Source of the DNA: Lentilactobacillus parakefiri
Lineage (GTDB): Bacteria; Bacillota; Bacilli; Lactobacillales; Lactobacillaceae
Reading direction: 5' to 3'
Length of the DNA: 64,000 bases
NCBI RefSeq assembly: GCF_002157585.1
Contig: NZ_BDGB01000070.1
Coordinates: 1-64,000 of the forward strand
The position numbers were made by a program, and so were the translations under genes. The notes beneath the pieces are model-generated. The model saw only the letters and a program-made list of their open reading frames with translations. It did no database searches and was not told the DNA's origin. Positions 59,182 to 64,000 of this stretch are shown piece after piece (positions within the stretch are counted from its first letter, which is position 1; each line of letters starts with the position of its first letter).

Positions 59182-59196
59182 CGAAAGGACATTATT

Positions 59197-62100
59197 TTGA
59201 AGTTAGATCAATTACTGACAACAATTCCTCAGTATCAAGCCCTGGTCTCAACCCTGAAGCCGGGCACGCGTCAACTGGTTACCGGCGTCGGTGGTTCCGC
59301 ACGGACGTTACTGATCGACAATTTAATCCATTCGACCGACAAGCCAACTGTTGTGGTCGTTGACTCGTTATTTCATGCTGACCAGTTGGTGAATGATTTA
59401 GCTAATCTGCTTGATGACGATCAACTGTTTGAATTTCCGGTTGAAGAGATGGGGGCAGCTGAACTGGCGACTAGTTCACCTGAATATAAGGCTCAACGAG
59501 TATTAGCTTTGGACAAACTTGCCAGTGGAGATCCAGCGGTCATTGTCACTTCTGTTTCCGGGATCAGGAGACTGGTACCCGATAAGCAACAATTTGAAGC
59601 TGCTAAACTCACCTTGAAAATGGCTGGGACTTATGATCTGGAACAACTGAAACTCCAGCTGCACCAAATGGGGTACGTCTTTCAAAAAATGGTTGCTGCC
59701 CCCGGAGATTTTTCGATTCGGGGATCAATTCTCGATATTTTTCCATTAAATCACCAAAACCCCGTTAGAATTGACTTTTTCGATACAGACGTTGACTCAA
59801 TGCGGACCTTTGACGTGTCCAATCAGCGAAGCATCAAAAACATCGAGTCAATTACCGTGCTGCCGGCGACTGATTTGTTGATGACCGATGAGCAGCGAAA
59901 AGCCGTTTCCGAACAGCTTTCCAAGCGATTAATTGCCGAACAGAGTCAGCTCGATGAGAAAGCGGCCAAAAAGCTTCAGGGAAATTTGGAACCGCAAATC
60001 ATGGATCTACAAAATGGGCTGAGCGATCCACGTTGGCTGTTATTTGCAGATATGATTTACCAAAAACAGTTTTCACTTTTGGATTATCTGGCTGACGAGG
60101 GGGTCGTTATTTTTGACGATTATTCTCGAATCACGGAAACTGCCAGACAACTCCAAAGTGATGACGACGAGTGGTTGAATGACAAGATCAAGCACTACGA
60201 GGTTTTGAAGTCGACCACTTACACTAATGATTTCAAGAAAGCTTTTAGTGCCAACCAGCATGCCACTTTGATTTTTTCACTGTTTCAAAAGGGGATGGGT
60301 CGAATGCGGCTGGACGCAATTGTGGATATCACTGTGCGGCCAATGCAGCAGTTCTTTTCCCAAATGCCAATGCTTCGGACCGAGATTTTGCGTTGGCAGA
60401 AGATGAAGCAGACGGTGATCATTATGGTTCAAGATGAGAAGCGACTGGCAAAGGTTGCGTCGACGCTTAATGATTTTGAGATTACGGCCACTCAGTCCGA
60501 CAAAGATCATCTGCTCAAACAGGTTGTCCAACTCATTTCAAGCAACTTGGACAATGGCTTTGAAATGCCTCTGGCTAATTGCGTCGTGATCCCTGAAAAG
60601 GAAATGTTTGGGACGGTCACTAAAAAAAGACCCCGCCAGACGACTTTTAACAACGCTGAACGAATCAAGAGCTATACGGATTTGAAGCCCGGGGACTACG
60701 TAGTCCACGTCAACCACGGAATTGGTCGCTATGAAGGCATGAAGACCATGGAAGTCGACGGTAAGCACCAGGACTATTTGACGATTTCGTACAAAGACAA
60801 CGCCAAGTTATTCATTCCTGTCACCCAGTTAAACTTAATTCAAAAGTATGTGTCCTCAGAAGGCAAACACCCGCGGATTAACAAACTTGGCGGGAGTGAA
60901 TGGGCAAAGACAAAGGCTAAGGTTGCTTCCAAAATTGAGGATATTGCCGATGAATTGATTGATTTGTATGCGAAAAGAAGTGCTGAAAAGGGCTATGCAT
61001 ACCCACAGGACGATTCCCTTCAGGCCGAATTTGAGGCAGCCTTTCCATATAGTGAAACGCCGGATCAATTGCGCAGTGCGACTGAAATTAAGCGCGACAT
61101 GGAAACCCAGCATTCAATGGATCGCTTACTGGTCGGCGACGTTGGCTATGGCAAGACTGAAGTTGCGCTAAGAGCGGCTTTCAAAGCAATTGAAGTCGGT
61201 AAACAAGTGGCATTTTTGGTGCCGACCACCATTTTGGCCCAACAGCATTACGAAACGATGCTGGACCGGTTTCGGGAGTATCCGATTACTGTCAGAGTCC
61301 TTTCCAGATTTCAGACTGCCAAGCAGGTTAGAGAAACGCTGCAAGGATTGAAAGCCGGCAAGGTTGACGTGGTTGTCGGGACCCATCGATTACTCTCAAA
61401 AGACGTTAAGTTTAATAACTTGGGCTTGTTAATTATTGATGAAGAGCAGCGATTTGGAGTGAAACATAAGGAACGGATTAAAGAAATGCGTTCGGATGTG
61501 GATGTCTTGACACTGACCGCGACCCCAATCCCACGAACACTTAACATGTCAATGATGGGGGTTCGTGACCTGTCAGTGATTGAGACGCCGCCATCCAACC
61601 GTTACCCCATCCAGACTTATGTGATTGAGCAAAATGCCGGTACCATTCGAGAGGCAATTGAACGGGAAATGTCACGAGGCGGGCAGGTCTTTTACCTGCA
61701 CAACCGGGTTTCCGATATTGAAAAGACGGTTGAACAAATTAGTGCCCTGGTGCCACAAGCTCGGGTTGGTTACATTCACGGCCAAATGTCTGAAAATCAG
61801 ATGGAAGATATTTTGTATGAGTTCATTAACGGTGAATACGATGTTCTGGTCACCACCACGATTATTGAAACCGGCGTGGATATTCCAAACGTCAATACCT
61901 TGTTTGTTGAGAATGCTGATCGAATGGGTCTCTCTCAGCTTTATCAATTAAGGGGACGGATTGGCCGCAGCAGCCGGGTTGCCTATGCTTACTTTATGTA
62001 CAAACCAAATAAGGTGCTGACAGAAATCGGTGAAAAACGGCTTGAAGCAATTCGTGATTTTACGGAGTTGGGGTCCGGCTTCAAAATTGCCATGCGCGAT

Positions 62101-62733
62101 TTATCGATCCGTGGCGCCGGCAACTTACTTGGTAAGCAGCAGCATGGGTTTGTCGATTCGGTTGGGTATGATCTGTACACTCAAATGCTGTCGGATGCCG
62201 TTGCCAAGAAACGAGGCAAGAATTTCGAGTATCGTACGGACGCGACAATTGAACTGGATTTGGAAGCCTATCTGCCGAGTGATTATATTCAAGATAATCA
62301 GCAGAAAATTGAGCTTTACAAACGGATTCGTCAGATCGAAAACGAGGATCAGCTTCACGAAGTTGAGGATGATTTGATCGATCGATTTGGGGAGTACGAC
62401 GAGCCGGTCGCAAACTTGTTAAAAATTTCTCAGCTAAAAATGTTCGCTGATTATGCTTTGGTCGACAAAATTCATCAAGATCAGCCAAAAATCACCATCA
62501 CTTTTTCTTCACGCGCGGGAGCAGAGTTTGCCAGCAAGGAATTGTTGGAGGCGATTGCGCAAACCAAGTTTCGGGCAACCATCAATACCGAAAATGACCG
62601 ATATCAAATTCAGTTAACCGTGCAACCCAATATGACCAAATGGTTGGATGGGTTGATTGCATTAGTCAAACAGCTCTCACAAACTCGGCATCACCATGGT
62701 GCTGCCGGTAAGGTAAAGTCCGATGAAAAATAG
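59197..62733 (+). CDS. mfd: Transcription-repair coupling factor
   Basis: This 1178-residue translocase removes RNA polymerase stalled at DNA damage and recruits UvrA. An N-terminal UvrB-like region (about 1-340) is followed by the RNA polymerase-interacting domain (about 490-560, DLKPGDYVVHVNHGIGRYEG), a RecG-like helicase with GDVGYGKTEVA and IDEEQRFGVKHKE, QLRGRIGRS, and a C-terminal TRCF domain. The TTG start follows AAAGGA. It overlaps the next gene by 11 bases. Confidence 0.96.
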   Translation: MKLDQLLTTIPQYQALVSTLKPGTRQLVTGVGGSARTLLIDNLIHSTDKPTVVVVDSLFHADQLVNDLANLLDDDQLFEFPVEEMGAAELATSSPEYKAQRVLALDKLASGDPAVIVTSVSGIRRLVPDKQQFEAAKLTLKMAGTYDLEQLKLQLHQMGYVFQKMVAAPGDFSIRGSILDIFPLNHQNPVRIDFFDTDVDSMRTFDVSNQRSIKNIESITVLPATDLLMTDEQRKAVSEQLSKRLIAEQSQLDEKAAKKLQGNLEPQIMDLQNGLSDPRWLLFADMIYQKQFSLLDYLADEGVVIFDDYSRITETARQLQSDDDEWLNDKIKHYEVLKSTTYTNDFKKAFSANQHATLIFSLFQKGMGRMRLDAIVDITVRPMQQFFSQMPMLRTEILRWQKMKQTVIIMVQDEKRLAKVASTLNDFEITATQSDKDHLLKQVVQLISSNLDNGFEMPLANCVVIPEKEMFGTVTKKRPRQTTFNNAERIKSYTDLKPGDYVVHVNHGIGRYEGMKTMEVDGKHQDYLTISYKDNAKLFIPVTQLNLIQKYVSSEGKHPRINKLGGSEWAKTKAKVASKIEDIADELIDLYAKRSAEKGYAYPQDDSLQAEFEAAFPYSETPDQLRSATEIKRDMETQHSMDRLLVGDVGYGKTEVALRAAFKAIEVGKQVAFLVPTTILAQQHYETMLDRFREYPITVRVLSRFQTAKQVRETLQGLKAGKVDVVVGTHRLLSKDVKFNNLGLLIIDEEQRFGVKHKERIKEMRSDVDVLTLTATPIPRTLNMSMMGVRDLSVIETPPSNRYPIQTYVIEQNAGTIREAIEREMSRGGQVFYLHNRVSDIEKTVEQISALVPQARVGYIHGQMSENQMEDILYEFINGEYDVLVTTTIIETGVDIPNVNTLFVENADRMGLSQLYQLRGRIGRSSRVAYAYFMYKPNKVLTEIGEKRLEAIRDFTELGSGFKIAMRDLSIRGAGNLLGKQQHGFVDSVGYDLYTQMLSDAVAKKRGKNFEYRTDATIELDLEAYLPSDYIQDNQQKIELYKRIRQIENEDQLHEVEDDLIDRFGEYDEPVANLLKISQLKMFADYALVDKIHQDQPKITITFSSRAGAEFASKELLEAIAQTKFRATINTENDRYQIQLTVQPNMTKWLDGLIALVKQLSQTRHHHGAAGKVKSDEK

Positions 62734-64000
62734 TTCAAGAAGACAACTCGTTCTTAAAGGGACCCTGCTGCTGACGGTTGCGTCGTTTGTCGCCAAGCTG
62801 TTGAGCGCAGTGTATCGAATTCCGTTTCAAAACATGGTTGGCAACATTGGTTTTTATGTCTATCAACAAATCTATCCGATTTATGGGATTGGGATGACCT
62901 TTGCCTTAACGGGTTTGCCGGTTTTTATCTCTAAATTAGTGGTGGACACGTTGGATCCAAGAGACCAGGTTGGTTTGGCCATTAGAATTCAAAATATCTT
63001 AGTAGTGATCTGTCTGTTGACTTTTTGCATATTACAATTTGCTTCCGGATTCATCGCTGGGAAAATGGATGATCAAAGACTCACACCTGTGGTTCAATCG
63101 GTCAGCTGGATGTTCTTATTCCTCCCGTTCCTGTCAACTTGGCGAGGATATTTCCAAGGCAAAATGGAAATGCGGCCGACGGCTTATTCTCAAGTTATTG
63201 AGCAGGTGGTTCGGGTATCCAGTATTCTCATAGTTGGTTATTGGGCTTTTAAATCAGCTGCCAATCCCTATCGAATGGGGCAGCTCGCCATGCTGTCGGC
63301 ACCGATTGCTGGTTTGATTGCCTTGTTATTCATTCTGGTTTGGATGAGAACGACATCATTGCCGACAAAGTGGCAAAAGCGGCGACCGACCATTGGAATG
63401 CGGCAACTAATCAAGCGGATTGTCCTTGAAGGCGGCACCCTGTGCTTGGTTTCAGCGGTCATGTTGTTGCTTCAGCTGGCAGACTCTTTTTCCGTCGTTT
63501 CCGGCCTGCGATCGTTTGGCTACTCACTCATTGCCGCGCAAAACATCAAGGGAATTTACGATCGTTCTCAAACGCTCGTTCAGCTGGGACAAGTTCTGAG
63601 TATCGCCTCGGCAACGGCGATTTTGCCCGGCCTGGTACTTGCTAATAAGCATCGTCAAGACGTCACTTTTCAACACGTGGCCGCCACTAATCTGCGAACG
63701 AATTTGGCAGTGGCACTTGCTATGAGCACTGGGCTTACGGCCTTAATGCCCCAGATTAATCGGCTGTTATTTGCCTCGTCTGAACTGAACTTAACGATCA
63801 GTCTGTACTGTGTCAGTATTGTTTTAACCAGTGTTTTGATGACCTACAACGTTATTTTACAGAGTAAGGATCATTATCTGAGAACGATGATCGCCATTCT
63901 TTCTGGCTTTCTAATCAAGATTCTCGTCAATCAATTGTTTGTGGAAAACCTCGGGATCATTGGCGCGAGTCTCGCAACTTTGTTAAGCTTAACGGTGATG
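62723..64000 (+). CDS. MurJ/PST-family polysaccharide or lipid II flippase, partial
   Basis: This reading frame has 426 codons without a stop up to the end of the window, so the C terminus is missing. The N-terminal RRQLVLKGTLLLTVASFVAKLLSAVYRIPFQ is typical of the SpoVB/YabM/MurJ-like group of MOP transporters, with many hydrophobic helices. Such proteins flip lipid-linked wall precursors. The ATG at 62723 overlaps the end of mfd, so it is probably in the same operon. Family homologues run to about 520 residues. Confidence 0.85.
   Translation, partial: MKNSSRRQLVLKGTLLLTVASFVAKLLSAVYRIPFQNMVGNIGFYVYQQIYPIYGIGMTFALTGLPVFISKLVVDTLDPRDQVGLAIRIQNILVVICLLTFCILQFASGFIAGKMDDQRLTPVVQSVSWMFLFLPFLSTWRGYFQGKMEMRPTAYSQVIEQVVRVSSILIVGYWAFKSAANPYRMGQLAMLSAPIAGLIALLFILVWMRTTSLPTKWQKRRPTIGMRQLIKRIVLEGGTLCLVSAVMLLLQLADSFSVVSGLRSFGYSLIAAQNIKGIYDRSQTLVQLGQVLSIASATAILPGLVLANKHRQDVTFQHVAATNLRTNLAVALAMSTGLTALMPQINRLLFASSELNLTISLYCVSIVLTSVLMTYNVILQSKDHYLRTMIAILSGFLIKILVNQLFVENLGIIGASLATLLSLTVM

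Overview
The window reads as chromosomal DNA of a lactic acid bacterium of the family Lactobacillaceae, most likely near the Lentilactobacillus/Levilactobacillus groups; the species cannot be fixed by eye. The basis is low-to-medium GC, strong GGAGG ribosome binding sites with frequent TTG and GTG starts, an L-lactate dehydrogenase, a T-box before trpS, the gene order pth-mfd-murJ-like, cshA-acpS-alr-mazEF and DUF1934-rpoE-pyrG, and the absence of any haem biosynthesis gene. No phage, insertion sequence, CRISPR array or replication origin is visible.

Region 1 (about 0.2-14.8 kb) is a respiration module. After a tRNA-Thr come two NEAT-domain haem-binding surface proteins (the first cut by an in-frame TAA), an IsdE-like haem receptor, an FecCD permease and an ATPase. 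Convergent to these is a type II NADH dehydrogenase fused to a DoxX-like membrane domain. Divergent from that is the cytochrome bd operon cydAB plus the two-gene CydDC exporter, followed by a polyprenyl diphosphate synthase likely to make a quinone side chain. Together they could import haem, feed electrons from NADH to quinone and reduce oxygen.

Region 2 (14.9-26.4 kb) is mixed housekeeping: a glutathione-reductase-like flavoenzyme, HelD, a 2-hydroxyacid dehydrogenase, trpS under a T-box, Ppx/GppA, HMG-CoA reductase, an uncharacterised HExxH protein, a sirtuin and a DUF72 protein. Region 3 (26.7-37.8 kb) is a conserved core: metG, tatD-rnmV-rsmA, veg, ispE, a Zur-boxed zinc ABC transporter, purR-glmU, prs and a DUF3899 gene. 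Region 4 (38-46 kb) has a HAD phosphatase, an HD phosphohydrolase, a lipoate-ligase-family protein, DUF1934, rpoE, pyrG with its CTP-sensing leader, a MurA with Asp at the catalytic Cys position, and L31 type B. Region 5 (46.3-64 kb) has a GlcU-type sugar transporter, an MFS exporter broken by one nonsense codon, sortase A, a protein tyrosine phosphatase, murF, cshA, acpS-alr-mazEF, a CBS-domain protein, ldh, pth, mfd and a partial MurJ-like flippase.

The most unusual feature is a family of long intergenic hairpins (13561, 16271, 22294, 26355, with a relative at 37769). Four share an asymmetric G(G/T)TT bulge at one fixed place, with compensatory base changes in the flanking helices. All five start at or within a few bases of a stop codon, and three carry extra partial copies of their 3' arm. 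They look like a previously uncharacterised structured RNA or small non-autonomous repeat family.
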